Below, piece after piece: positions 1-8,874 of a stretch of DNA of 64,000 nt; position 1 is the stretch's first letter; every line of letters begins with the position of its first letter. Below the pieces are notes generated by a model. That model was not told the origin of the DNA. It saw only the letters and a list, made by a program, of their open reading frames with translations, and searched no databases. This DNA comes from Myxococcota bacterium (lineage in GTDB: Bacteria > Myxococcota_A > UBA9160 > SMWR01): NCBI GenBank assembly GCA_022447545.1, contig JAKVBI010000005.1, positions 149,271-213,270 on the forward strand, given 5' to 3'. The translations under genes were made by a program, and so were the position numbers.

Positions 1-2051
1 CCGGGGAGGCCCGTGTCGCCCAGGGCGCGTTGCAGTGCAGGCACGGCCGTCCAACGCCCCGCCCACAGGTGCCCGGCGAAATGGCCGAGCCACATCGCAA
101 ACCCCAGGGGTACCCCGGCCGCCAGCATGCGACGGCCGAACTCCACCCGGGCCGCGCCGAGCCCACCGGCTCGGGCGCTCCAGCGGGTGAGCGTCCACCA
201 GAGCACTGCCGGCAGGGCCACCAATGCAACCATCAGCCACAGGGTCGTGACCACCGCTGGGGTCTCAACGCCCAGGGCCTGGCCCAGGCTTTGCTCCATG
301 CGCGCCGTGGGCGCCAACATCCCCGCGGCATTCGCGTAGGCGCCGATCACCAGCAACCCGGTGAGGGCCGCGACGTCGCCGCGTTGGGACAGGCGGCCGA
401 TCCCCGAGCGGGCCGCGTCCGTCGCCAGCCCCGAGCCGGGAGTCGTGGTTTGGAGCAACACGTTGTCGTGGGGGCAGGCGCTCGCGCAGTCCAGGCAGAA
501 CGTGCAATCGAGATTGCCGAGCTTGCGCGGTTGGAAGAGCGCCATCTCGCAGCCCGTCTGTTGGGCGTTGCCGCGAATGCAGTCCTGGGTGGTGCAGCGC
601 TGGCAGACGTCGGGCGCGTCGACGGAGACTTCCACGGGCGAGAGCTGGGAGAACACGAAGCCGAACTGGCCGATGGGGCACGCGTACTTGCAGAAGCTGC
701 CGCGGGTGAAGGTCACGTCCACGAGAAAGCTGGCTGCGAAGAAGCCCACCACCACCCAGGCCGTCCAGCCCGGCTGGTTCCACAAAGAGAAGACCTCGTA
801 GGAGCCGAGGAACAACAGCAGCAAACCGGCGGCCAGCCATTTGTTGCGCAGGGCGTCGGGCCAACTCCGGGGGTTGGGCCGCAGGCGGCGCGCCAGCCCG
901 CGCGACACCGTGAAGGGGCAGACACCGCAGAACCAGTTGCCGGCCACGAGCAGGCCCACCACCAGCAGGCCGCGCCAGTAGGTCCAGGGCAGCACGCCCG
1001 CCAGGTTCGAGGCGCTGGGCTGTTCGGGGCCGAACCAGCCGTCGACCACCAGCAGTGCGGCCAGCCCCACCAGCACAGCCCGCACGGTTTTCCGCGCCGT
1101 GCGCGCGTGGTGGTTGGCCAGGCGGCGCCAAGCCTGCGCGCCCCGGGCGGGCTTCAGCTGCGGCGAAGTGGGCGGTGCCTGGGCGCGCGATGGACGCACA
1201 CCGCGCGACTCCAGCAACTCGACACTCACGGCCACCAGGGCGAACAGGGAGGCGATGGCGCCGAGCCCCCACATGAGCGCGCCGGCCGCGGCCTGGTCGG
1301 CCAGGGCCGAGAGGTCGAGCACCCGCGGCGCCCGGGCGTAGACGTCGTAGAAGACGCGGTCCGAGAAGGTGAACAGGGCCGCGAAGGCGCTGTTCTGGAG
1401 CGCGGCCAAAACCAGGTAGGGGAGCATGGCGGCGCGGGGCCAGACGGGCCGGCTGGGCCAGGGTTGAACCACGGGGAACCAGAAGACGAGCCCCGCCGCC
1501 AGGAAGCACAGGTGCTCGACGTCGTGCCAGAAGGGCGAGCGCAGGGCGAGTTCGTAGGCGCCCGGCCAGTGCCAGACCCAGAGGGTGACCACGTAGAGGG
1601 GCCAGGCCACGGCCGGGTGCACGACGCCACGCGCGAAGCCCTGCAGGCGCGGCGACGCCAGGAAGGGGCCAAGCCCGTCGCGCAGCCAGCTTCGGGGCAG
1701 ACCCTGGAGCATGGGGCCCCAGGGCGCGCCGAGCCACAACAGCGGGGGCACGGCCAGGGTCAGCAGCACGTGTTGCAGCATGTGGGCCTGGAGCAGAAAG
1801 TTTGCGAAGGCATCCAGGGGCGACGCTGTGGCCACCCAGAGCAGTGTCAGGCCACTCCAGAAAGCCCCGAGCCGCCAGGGCGGAAAGTGCTCGGGCCGCC
1901 GGGCATGCAGGGCCCGCCAGCCTCGCCAATAGACCCAGCCGCTGGCGATTGCCAGCGCCACGAATCCGGGTTCGAACCCCCAGGAGCTCAACGCCGCTGC
2001 CCAGGCCGTGTGCAAATCGCACTCCCGCGCGCCGTCATCGCCCGGCGCCAT
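1..2051 (-). CDS. CtaG-type oxidase assembly / polyferredoxin fusion protein (C-terminus cut by window edge)
   Basis: The reading frame is open on the minus strand from an ATG at 2051 to the left edge, giving about 683 residues with no stop. Residues 1-270 are hydrophobic and Trp/His-rich like caa3_CtaG proteins, which help copper insertion into cytochrome oxidase (HMLQHVLLTL near 90, WHDVEHLCFLAAG near 170). After a linker come more membrane segments and an NapH/CcoG-like iron-sulfur region with CKYACP (Cys454), CQRCTTQDC (about 484) and CTFCLDCASACP (about 511), then further helices. It lies 6 kb from the caa3 operon and is divergent from the ClC gene. Domain identity is solid for the 4Fe-4S region and good for CtaG. 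The combined role (copper or electron delivery during oxidase assembly) is inferred. The start is the only ATG near the first membrane helix. Confidence 0.75.
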   Translation of the reverse strand, partial: MAPGDDGARECDLHTAWAAALSSWGFEPGFVALAIASGWVYWRGWRALHARRPEHFPPWRLGAFWSGLTLLWVATASPLDAFANFLLQAHMLQHVLLTLAVPPLLWLGAPWGPMLQGLPRSWLRDGLGPFLASPRLQGFARGVVHPAVAWPLYVVTLWVWHWPGAYELALRSPFWHDVEHLCFLAAGLVFWFPVVQPWPSRPVWPRAAMLPYLVLAALQNSAFAALFTFSDRVFYDVYARAPRVLDLSALADQAAAGALMWGLGAIASLFALVAVSVELLESRGVRPSRAQAPPTSPQLKPARGAQAWRRLANHHARTARKTVRAVLVGLAALLVVDGWFGPEQPSASNLAGVLPWTYWRGLLVVGLLVAGNWFCGVCPFTVSRGLARRLRPNPRSWPDALRNKWLAAGLLLLFLGSYEVFSLWNQPGWTAWVVVGFFAASFLVDVTFTRGSFCKYACPIGQFGFVFSQLSPVEVSVDAPDVCQRCTTQDCIRGNAQQTGCEMALFQPRKLGNLDCTFCLDCASACPHDNVLLQTTTPGSGLATDAARSGIGRLSQRGDVAALTGLLVIGAYANAAGMLAPTARMEQSLGQALGVETPAVVTTLWLMVALVALPAVLWWTLTRWSARAGGLGAARVEFGRRMLAAGVPLGFAMWLGHFAGHLWAGRWTAVPALQRALGDTGLP

Positions 2052-2221
2052 CTCACTCGGCCTGCAAACCTAGCGGTCTCCGTCCCGGGTGGCCGGAGCG
2101 CGGCCGCGGAGGCGGTTTCCTGTCTGTTGGCGGCCCTCAGCGGTTTGCTTGCCCATCGAGTTTGGCCCGCCCCGGTGGGTTTCGTGTACGCTCGCGGCTG
2201 CGTTCAACCCCGCGACTTCAA

Positions 2222-3856
2222 GTGACCGACGCCCCGGCAAATACCACTCAAACACAGACGCAGGCGCGCACCCTCTCGCGTTTCATCGAGGCCCAGCGCC
2301 GCGACGGGCCGTTGTTGTTGTGGGCCCTGGTGGTGGGGGCGCTGGCGGGGTTGGTGGGGGGCGGTTTCCGGCTCACTGTTCAGACCCTGGTGGGGTGGCG
2401 CACGCGTTTCGATGCCGGCGAGTTCACCCAGGGCGTGCCCCATGTCTGGGAGGCCGTGGCGGTGTCGGCGCTGCTGGCCGCCACCGCGGTCTGGATGGTT
2501 CGGCGCTTTGCGCCCGAAGCGGCGGGCAGTGGCGTCCAGGAGGTGGAGGGCGCCCTCGACGGCCTGCGCCCGGTGCGCTGGCGGCGCCTGCTGCCGGTGA
2601 AGTTCGTTGCGGGAGCGCTTTCCATTGGCTCGGGGATGATCCTGGGTCGCGAAGGGCCCACCATTCAGATGGGCGGAGCACTGGGGCGCATGATGGCCGA
2701 CAAGCTTCGCCTGAGTGTCGAGCACGCCCACGTCCTGTTGGCTGCGGGCAGTGGGGCAGGGCTCACGGCGGCCTTCAACGCGCCCCTGGCGGGGATGCTG
2801 TTCGTCATCGAAGAGATGCGCCCCCAGTTCCACTACAACGTGATTTCGGTTCAGGCCGTGCTCGTGGCCTGCGCAGTGGCCGACGTGATGGTGCGGGTGG
2901 TGCTGGGCGATTCCGTCGTCCTCCCCATGCTGTCCTTCGCCACGCCAGCGGTTTCGGCGCTGTGGATCTTCCCCATCTTCGGTGCGCTGTTGGGCTTGAC
3001 GGGCTTCGTGTTCAACTTCGCGCTGATTCGCATGGTGGATGGCACCGCGAGCCTGGGCGATCGCGCCCGCGTCGTCATGGCGGCCGGCGTCGGGGGGTTG
3101 GTGGGTTGGCTCGCCCTGGTGTTGCCTGAAGCCGTCGGGGGCGGCGAGGCCATGATCGAGCGCGCCCTGGACGGGGCCATCCCCGTGGCGCTGTTGCTGC
3201 TGCTGTTTCTGGGGCGCTTCGCTTTGACGGTGGTCAGCTACGGGACCGGTGCGCCGGGGGGCATCTTCGCCCCCATGCTCGCCCTGGGAACGCTCTTCGG
3301 CCTGTGGTTCGGCCACCTTTCCCATGGTTTGTTCCCGGACCTCATCGACCACCCCCAGGTTTTTACCGTGGCCGCCATGGGGGCGCTGTTCTCGGCCACT
3401 GTACGGGCCCCCATTACCGGCATCGTGCTGGCCATGGAGCTGACCGGCGCCTACCAGCAGCTGCTGCCCCTGATTCTGACCTGCGTTCCCGCGACCCTGG
3501 TGGCCCACGGCCTCGGCGGCATGCCGATCTACACACTTCTGCTAGGCCGGGTGCTGCGCAACGCGGACCTCGGCGTGACCGGGCGGCTCGTCTTCTACTG
3601 CAAGCAGGACTGCCCGCTGTGCGAGAAGGGACACGCGGTGGTGGCGGCGCTGGCCGAGCGTTTCGGCCTCGAGTTGGTGCCCACGGACGTCGGCCCCGAC
3701 GCCGAACTGCTCGAACGCCACGGGGAACGCCTTCCGGTGGTGGAGTTCGAGGGCATCGAGCTGGGCTGCGGGCGACTGTCCGAGCGGGACCTCGAACGCG
3801 AACTCCGGCGGGCGGCAGCGCTGCTCGAAGCTCGCGCACCCCACGCCGAGCGCTGA
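2222..3856 (+). CDS. ClC-family H+/Cl- antiporter with C-terminal glutaredoxin-like domain
   Basis: A 544-residue protein from GTG 2222; longer upstream extensions are low-complexity and unlikely. Residues 1-440 are a ClC channel/antiporter: selectivity motif GSGVQEVE, GREGPTIQMG with the gating glutamate at 144, IEEMRPQF with the proton-path glutamate at 198 (equivalent to E203 of E. coli ClcA), GAPGGIFAP near 342, and the chloride-coordinating tyrosine in IYTLL. Both glutamates are present, so it should be a proton-coupled exchanger of the inner membrane. From about 455 to the end it carries a small thioredoxin-fold domain of the DUF836/glutaredoxin type with Cys464-Pro-Leu-Cys467. It is divergent from the CtaG fusion and convergent with the glycosyltransferase. 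The fusion is unusual; redox gating of the transporter would be a guess. Confidence 0.9.
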   Translation: MTDAPANTTQTQTQARTLSRFIEAQRRDGPLLLWALVVGALAGLVGGGFRLTVQTLVGWRTRFDAGEFTQGVPHVWEAVAVSALLAATAVWMVRRFAPEAAGSGVQEVEGALDGLRPVRWRRLLPVKFVAGALSIGSGMILGREGPTIQMGGALGRMMADKLRLSVEHAHVLLAAGSGAGLTAAFNAPLAGMLFVIEEMRPQFHYNVISVQAVLVACAVADVMVRVVLGDSVVLPMLSFATPAVSALWIFPIFGALLGLTGFVFNFALIRMVDGTASLGDRARVVMAAGVGGLVGWLALVLPEAVGGGEAMIERALDGAIPVALLLLLFLGRFALTVVSYGTGAPGGIFAPMLALGTLFGLWFGHLSHGLFPDLIDHPQVFTVAAMGALFSATVRAPITGIVLAMELTGAYQQLLPLILTCVPATLVAHGLGGMPIYTLLLGRVLRNADLGVTGRLVFYCKQDCPLCEKGHAVVAALAERFGLELVPTDVGPDAELLERHGERLPVVEFEGIELGCGRLSERDLERELRRAAALLEARAPHAER

Positions 3857-3866
3857 GGTCGCCCCC

Positions 3867-4889
3867 TCAGTCCGCCGGCGAAGGGAGTGCAAGCAGGGTG
3901 CGCAGTCGGTCGATGTAGCGATGCTCGCCGCCGGTCACGGCCCGGCCCATGCGTTCCCGGATCTCCGCCCGCAGGTCTGCGTTGGTGCACAGCCGCACGG
4001 CGCGGTCCGCCAACTCGTCGGGGGTTTTGAAGAAGCAGGCATCGGCGGTGGCGTCGTCGAAGAGTTCCCGGTGGTGGCCGGTGTCCTCCATGGCCACGCA
4101 GGATCCCATGGCGGGTTCCTCGTAGGTGCGCATGACGTGTTGGTCGCGGTTGGCGCGGCGCACCAGGCAGAAAGACATCTTGGCCCGGGCCAGCACACTC
4201 CGCATGCCATCGAGGTCGAGCATGCCTCCGTGCGCGTTCCGGGTGGACCGGTAGCGGTTCCAGTAACCGCCGTAGAGGGCGACCTCCAGGCCGGTTTGAA
4301 GGACGGCCTCCGCGTAGGGGACGCGGTCTTTGTCGGCGCCGCCGATGAACACCACATCGGGGGCGGGCGTCTCCCCCGCGATGGACTCCGGGGAAGCCGG
4401 GCGGTGGACGTGGGGGTCGTAGCCGAAGTGGAGCAACTCCACGTCGCCCACCCCCAGGGCCCTGAACTGTTCGAGGTTGGCGGGGCGGGGCGTGAAGACG
4501 GCGTCGTAGTGGTGGGTGCCGGCCAGGTGCCAGGGGGCGGCCAGGACGGGATTCCACGGGTCGTCGGAGGAGAAGTTCAACAACCGGACCCCCATCTGCG
4601 AGATGGCCTCCAGGGCGCCTTCGGTCAACGGGGGCGAGCCCGTGGTGAGGCACCAGCGCGGCTGAAACTCGCGCGCCGTGTCCACCGCCCGGGCCGAGAA
4701 TTCTTCGAGCCGCAGCGGGCGCCGACCCCGGAGGCGTTCGAGGGCACGCCCCACCAGGCGCCCCGACGCGTACCCCTCGCGGCTGTCCAGGGTGACCGTT
4801 TCCAGGCCCAGTTCGCCCGCCGCGCGATCCAGATAACTGCCCAGCGCCTGGGGGGTGAAGACGCCCACCAGCATGAGCCGATCGCTCAC
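3867..4889 (-). CDS. CgeB-like glycosyltransferase (GT4-type)
   Basis: A 340-residue protein. The frame stays open further upstream, but the natural start is GTG 4889, where the conserved sequence begins (SDRLMLVGVFTP). The C-terminal half (about 150-330) resembles the Glyco_trans_1_2/CgeB family: DVVFIGGADKDRVPY, then a domain ending in TYEEPAMGSCVAMEDTG, the usual nucleotide-sugar-facing glutamate loop. The N-terminal half has FSSDDPWNP, also typical of CgeB proteins. It probably transfers a sugar to a surface polymer or protein in the cytoplasm; substrate unknown. It stands alone, convergent with the ClC gene (10 bp gap) and divergent from the secreted-protein operon. Confidence 0.75.
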   Translation of the reverse strand: MSDRLMLVGVFTPQALGSYLDRAAGELGLETVTLDSREGYASGRLVGRALERLRGRRPLRLEEFSARAVDTAREFQPRWCLTTGSPPLTEGALEAISQMGVRLLNFSSDDPWNPVLAAPWHLAGTHHYDAVFTPRPANLEQFRALGVGDVELLHFGYDPHVHRPASPESIAGETPAPDVVFIGGADKDRVPYAEAVLQTGLEVALYGGYWNRYRSTRNAHGGMLDLDGMRSVLARAKMSFCLVRRANRDQHVMRTYEEPAMGSCVAMEDTGHHRELFDDATADACFFKTPDELADRAVRLCTNADLRAEIRERMGRAVTGGEHRYIDRLRTLLALPSPAD

Positions 4890-4971
4890 CGCCGCCCCGC
4901 CTCGCCCGGCATCCGCCCGCCCGTCTGAAGTCCTGAACCCGTCACCGAGCCAATACGTTATCAACTTCCCC

Positions 4972-4995
4972 GCGGCTGCGGCTGCGGCTGCGTCT
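4972..4995. repeat. GCGGCT hexamer microsatellite
   Basis: Four tandem copies of GCGGCT, the last with one substitution (GCGTCT), lie in the divergent region between the glycosyltransferase and the secreted-protein operon. Slippage here could alter promoter spacing, but no promoter was recognised with confidence. Confidence 0.6.
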
Positions 4996-5121
4996 GCGGT
5001 GGTGACGGCCGCGGAACGCCAGGCTCCGTGTTCACGTCGCCTCGGCGGCCCGGGAGCCGCCGATTTGACATCTCCCAGACCCGGGCCGGACAATGACACA
5101 GAACGGACACGAGGTTCCCCG

Positions 5122-7017
5122 ATGCTCGCGCGGCTCCTGATCTCCTTCTGCCTGATGGTTCCGCTTGCGGCCCTCGCCCAGGCCCCGCCGGACATGAGCT
5201 ACCAGGGCCAGCTCATCGACGCTTCGGGTGAACTCGTCACGGGCGCGGTGAACATTCAGCTCCGCATCTACGAGAGCGAGACCCCCACCGACGGCGAGAC
5301 CCCGCTGTTCATGGAAGACCACGACGGCGTCGAGGTGGCGGGCGGTGTCTTCCACCTCCTGGTGGGCCAGGGCTCGTCCGTGGTGGGCAGCTTCGATCCG
5401 AGTCTTTTCAGTTCCGGCGATCGCTACCTGGAACTGCGCGTCAACGGCGAGCGCATGGAGCCCCGCCAGGTGATCAGTGCCGTCCCCTACGCGTTCCAGG
5501 CCAGCCACTCCACGTACTCCACGTCCGCGTCGGTGGCGGCCCTGGCGGACGACTCCACCCGACTGGGCGGGCTCAGCCTCGCCGAACTCACGGCCAGTAT
5601 CCCCACGCCCTGGACACAGGGCGAAGGGCAGATCGCCACGACCGACCAGGTGGTGATCGGAGACGAAACGCCTGCACCCACCACGGAACTGCATGTCGCC
5701 GGCGACACCGTGATTACCGGCGACACCGTGATCAACGGCGGCATCGTGGCCGGCCCGGACTCCCTCGATGTGGTCGGTTCGATCGGGAGTCTTCAGAGCC
5801 GAGCCTCCACCTTGGAGTCGGAACTCACACGAGGCTCATTACGTGTCTATGACGGGTTGGGGAATGAGTTGGGGGTCTTTGCTTTGGTGTCAAGCGAAGG
5901 CGGGCTTCATGTCTACAACGATGATCTCGGTGCCTTTTTTGAGGTTGGTGACGCATTTTGCTTTGATGAGTCGTCGTGTGACTCTGAGTCTCAATTTGAA
6001 AATTTTTACTGGGAGAGTCCTGATTGTGAAGGGACACCACATTTAGAACTGGACGGGTACCACCGCCTATTCGCTGGTGGAAATAAATATCTGATCAGGG
6101 TTCCTGAATCGATGGCGCTATCAGGTTGGGGTGCAACAGTTCCGGGTACGCAGTTGTCGCAGCGCTCTTTCGAGACATCTGGGGACGGAGGTTCGGGGTG
6201 CCTTCCGTTCGCAAGAACGAAAAATGCCTTTGAAGTCGAGCTCTACGAATCTGTTGACTTGCCGTTTCCGTATCCCATCGTACGCCCTGTATCGATCCGG
6301 CCATTCGAGATAGGGCCTTCCAATCCATCGCCGAGCAGTGCAAATGTTCTCGCGTTCGATGGTGTCGATGATTGGGTGGTTCGTGGTGACTTGCCTCCGC
6401 AACTTCTCGGCGGTGCCGCCAAGTTCGTCGGGGCATGGGTGCGGCCGGAGGCGTCGGCTGAAGCTCAGACCGTCTTGTACATGGGAACGGATACGTCCGG
6501 TGGCGGAGCCCCAGGCGGGCAGACGTTTGAACTGATCATCGATCCGGCCGGAAACGTTACGGCCAATACGGCTCAATGGTACTACGCATCTCCTCACGTG
6601 ATTCCATTTGGTGAATGGTCGTATGTGTTCGCGCTCTGGAACCCAGCCCTCGGCCAATACGCCGTGGGAGCCCTCACCAACGGGTTCGTGTCGAAGACCT
6701 ACGTCACCTTTGGAAACTCTTCTTCGCAAAAGCTGTCATCCGGCCCCGTGTATCTAGGAGCCGGTGTTTTGTACGGAACACTTGGGCATTGGCCGTTCAA
6801 TGGAGAGATCTCCCAGGTGTCGCTTCTCGATCACGTTCCCACCGACAGCGAGATCCTGGCTCTGGCATCGGGTCCGGCGGATCCCGCGTCGGTTCCGGGT
6901 CTCGTGGCCTACTGGTCGCTGAATCAAGACACGGGTACGTCTGTGGTCGATGACACGGGCAATGGTTGGGACCTCACCCTTCAGAACGGAGCCAGTTGGC
7001 AACCGGTGAGTGAATAG
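5122..7017 (+). CDS. Secreted modular surface protein with LamG-like C-terminal domain
   Basis: A 631-residue protein from ATG 5122, preceded by GAGG seven bases upstream. It has a clear signal peptide (LLISFCLMVPLAALAQA). Residues 25-150 form a module seen in many secreted and tail-fibre-like bacterial proteins (SYQGQLIDASGELVTG ... QVISAVPYAFQAS). The middle (about 235-400) is Cys-containing (CFDESSC, YWESPDCEGTP) and its DNA is clearly poorer in G+C than the flanks. Residues about 410-625 look like a concanavalin/LamG jelly roll (FDGVDDWVV, FVGAWVRPE, GLVAYWSLNQD). This is the first gene of a three-gene run with the next two. The role is likely adhesion or carbohydrate binding outside the cell; the ligand is unknown. 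Confidence 0.75.
   Translation: MLARLLISFCLMVPLAALAQAPPDMSYQGQLIDASGELVTGAVNIQLRIYESETPTDGETPLFMEDHDGVEVAGGVFHLLVGQGSSVVGSFDPSLFSSGDRYLELRVNGERMEPRQVISAVPYAFQASHSTYSTSASVAALADDSTRLGGLSLAELTASIPTPWTQGEGQIATTDQVVIGDETPAPTTELHVAGDTVITGDTVINGGIVAGPDSLDVVGSIGSLQSRASTLESELTRGSLRVYDGLGNELGVFALVSSEGGLHVYNDDLGAFFEVGDAFCFDESSCDSESQFENFYWESPDCEGTPHLELDGYHRLFAGGNKYLIRVPESMALSGWGATVPGTQLSQRSFETSGDGGSGCLPFARTKNAFEVELYESVDLPFPYPIVRPVSIRPFEIGPSNPSPSSANVLAFDGVDDWVVRGDLPPQLLGGAAKFVGAWVRPEASAEAQTVLYMGTDTSGGGAPGGQTFELIIDPAGNVTANTAQWYYASPHVIPFGEWSYVFALWNPALGQYAVGALTNGFVSKTYVTFGNSSSQKLSSGPVYLGAGVLYGTLGHWPFNGEISQVSLLDHVPTDSEILALASGPADPASVPGLVAYWSLNQDTGTSVVDDTGNGWDLTLQNGASWQPVSE
5197..5290 (+). repeat. 94-bp block identical to 7116-7209
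   Basis: Read directly: this stretch of the first secreted-protein gene is base-for-base the same as 7116-7209 in the next gene. A second identical block of 60 bp follows at 5455-5514 and 7377-7436, and the sequence between the blocks is diverged. The pattern suggests recent duplication or gene conversion of the N-terminal module. Confidence 0.9.
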
Positions 7018-7025
7018 GGGCGGCA

Positions 7026-8243
7026 ATGCTGGGCGGGAAAGTCAAAGCGTTCTGGAATTGTTTTGCGGCCGTGGTGTGGTTTGCGCTCCAGGCCGGTGCC
7101 CAGCCCGCGGACATCAGCTACCAGGGCCAGCTCATCGACGCTTCGGGTGAACTCGTCACGGGCGCGGTGAACATTCAGCTCCGCATCTACGAGAGCGAGA
7201 CCCCCACCGGCGGTGACGAGACCCCCCTCTACATCGAAGACCATCTCGGGGTTGCGGTGGAGGGCGGTGTCTTCCACCTGCTCGTGGGGCAGGGCTCGGT
7301 GCTGGTGGGGAGCTTCGGGCCGGAGTTGTTCGACCACTCCGAGCGCTATCTGGAACTGCATGTGAACGGGGAAGCCATGGAGCCCCGCCAGGTGATCAGT
7401 GCCGTCCCCTACGCGTTCCAGGCCAGCCACTCCACGCACTCCACGTCCGCGTCGGTAGCGGCCCTGGCAGACGACTCCGCGAGGCTGGGCGGGCTCAGCC
7501 TCACGGAGATCACCTCCACGATCCCCACTGCCTGGGCGAACGGAACAGGCCAGGTCACCACCAACGAACAAGTGGTGATCGGTTCAGGGGGCCCGCCCGA
7601 TCCCGCGACGGAACTGCATGTTGCGGGGGACGTGGTGATCGAAGGGCAGTTGATCACGGGGGAGTCCGGAACCGACCTCGAAGCGCAGTTGGCGGCCCTG
7701 GCGGCACAGGTGGATGTTCTGGCGGCGGAGGCGGCGTATGTCCGCTACGTGTTCACGGGCGAGGGGGTCGAGATGGGGGTCGACCAGTCTTGGGGCCGTC
7801 GATTGCGTGTCTATGTGCCCTCGCTGGATGCGACTGTTTGTATGGAACAATCCAGCGAATCGGCATGTTTCAGGATTCCAAGCCCAGGCTACCCGTGTGG
7901 TCTTGATACCTGTCAGGGGGATGGCTTCGAAGACAGAATGTATTTTGCCGAAGCAGACTGTCTGGGTCAGGCGTATCTCGTATCCCCGAATTCCCCCTCT
8001 CCTTTTCCGGGTGACTCCATCGAGCCAGTGGATCGTTGGAGCGACCCCCCGCGCGCGCTTATGCGCGTGAGTGGTTCGTCCTTGGCGCAGCGTATGTTGC
8101 CTTCGTGTCGGTACAGGGATGATCCCTGCCAGAACCAATGTGAGACTGATCCCCAGTACAGCTTCGAGGTCAGCGACTTCGAGGGTGTGTTGCCCTTCGC
8201 GCGGCCCATCCCGGGCCCCCTTCGAATCGGACCGAGGCCGTAG
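7026..8243 (+). CDS. Secreted modular surface protein, paralogue of the preceding gene
   Basis: A 405-residue protein from ATG 7026, eight bases after the previous stop. The signal peptide (CFAAVVWFALQAGAQ) is followed by the same N-terminal module as the preceding protein (SYQGQLIDASGELVTG), with stretches identical at DNA level. A short coiled region (TDLEAQLAALAAQVDVLAAEA, about 220-240) leads to a Cys-rich C-terminal module (ACFRIPSPGYPCGLDTCQGD, then MYFAEADCLGQAYLV). That module is also present, diverged, in the middle of the neighbour. It lacks the LamG tail. It is probably exported to the periplasm or surface; function unknown. Confidence 0.72.
   Translation: MLGGKVKAFWNCFAAVVWFALQAGAQPADISYQGQLIDASGELVTGAVNIQLRIYESETPTGGDETPLYIEDHLGVAVEGGVFHLLVGQGSVLVGSFGPELFDHSERYLELHVNGEAMEPRQVISAVPYAFQASHSTHSTSASVAALADDSARLGGLSLTEITSTIPTAWANGTGQVTTNEQVVIGSGGPPDPATELHVAGDVVIEGQLITGESGTDLEAQLAALAAQVDVLAAEAAYVRYVFTGEGVEMGVDQSWGRRLRVYVPSLDATVCMEQSSESACFRIPSPGYPCGLDTCQGDGFEDRMYFAEADCLGQAYLVSPNSPSPFPGDSIEPVDRWSDPPRALMRVSGSSLAQRMLPSCRYRDDPCQNQCETDPQYSFEVSDFEGVLPFARPIPGPLRIGPRP
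7116..7209 (+). repeat. 94-bp block identical to 5197-5290
   Basis: Second copy of the identical block described at 5197-5290, lying in the N-terminal module of the paralogous secreted protein. Confidence 0.9.
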
Positions 8244-8834
8244 ATGCAGCCGTTGATTCTCGTATTCCTGTTCCTGGTTCTGAGCTTCGCGTCGAGCGCC
8301 GCGGATCTCACCAGCCCGAGCTACCGCCTGCGCGGTGGCCACATCAATGCCGGGGCTGTGAGCGGGGCCACCAGCACGGCGGTGTCTCCGCAGTTCGGCA
8401 TTCTGGGTGGCACGCTTGGGCAGCCCACGGTGAAGACCTGGGTGGTAGAGGGGATGCACCGGGGCGACCCCGGCTTCTGGGGAGGCGCCACCAGCACCCA
8501 GTCCAACCAGGATGCGGATGAGGTGATCGACGAGTTCGACAACTGCACCCTGATCGCGAACGCCGATCAGCGCGATACCGATGGCGATGGCTGCGGGAAC
8601 GTCTGCGATGGCGACTACGACCAGAATGGAGTGGTGGGCGCCGGCGACTTCGCCCAGTTTCGAGCGGCCTTCCAGGCCATCAGCACCGGCAACCCGGGCT
8701 TCAATGAGGCCGTGGACGCAAACGGCGATGGCATCGTGGGCACTGGCGACTTCGCGGTGTTCCGCGGGCAGTTCCAGGAGGCGGAGCCGGGCCCCTCGCT
8801 GCGAGCCGACCGGGATCCCGTGGCCTGCCCCTAG
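8244..8834 (+). CDS. Secreted protein with dockerin/EF-hand-like calcium repeats
   Basis: A 196-residue protein whose ATG abuts the stop of the upstream gene, so it is co-translated with the two surface proteins. A signal peptide (LILVFLFLVLSFASSAA) is followed by a region with SPSYRLRGGHINAG. The C-terminal half has Asp-rich loops: DTDGDGCGNVCDGDYDQNG (thrombospondin type 3-like), then two dockerin-like loops, DYDQNGVVGAGDF and DANGDGIVGTGDF, about 40 residues apart. Calcium binding is likely, and a dockerin-like role in anchoring a partner is possible. No cohesin was recognised in the window. Confidence 0.7.
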   Translation: MQPLILVFLFLVLSFASSAADLTSPSYRLRGGHINAGAVSGATSTAVSPQFGILGGTLGQPTVKTWVVEGMHRGDPGFWGGATSTQSNQDADEVIDEFDNCTLIANADQRDTDGDGCGNVCDGDYDQNGVVGAGDFAQFRAAFQAISTGNPGFNEAVDANGDGIVGTGDFAVFRGQFQEAEPGPSLRADRDPVACP

Positions 8835-8840
8835 GAGGGT

Positions 8841-8866
8841 CGGGTCGCCCGGGTCGGGCGAACCCG
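8841..8866. terminator. GC-rich inverted repeat between convergent genes
   Basis: CGGGT and GCCC pair with GGGC and ACCCG around a five-base loop, with one small internal bulge. It lies in the 40-bp gap where the secreted-protein operon and the respiratory operon converge, so it may act as a bidirectional terminator. There is no T-tract, so rho-independent activity is uncertain. Confidence 0.4.
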
Positions 8867-8874
8867 CCGACGCA

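Noticed and set aside
30-2225. A 731-codon plus-strand frame at the left end.
   Set aside because: Arg/Gly/Ala/Pro-rich composition shows it is the shadow of the CtaG-polyferredoxin gene, whose translation gives recognisable membrane and 4Fe-4S motifs.
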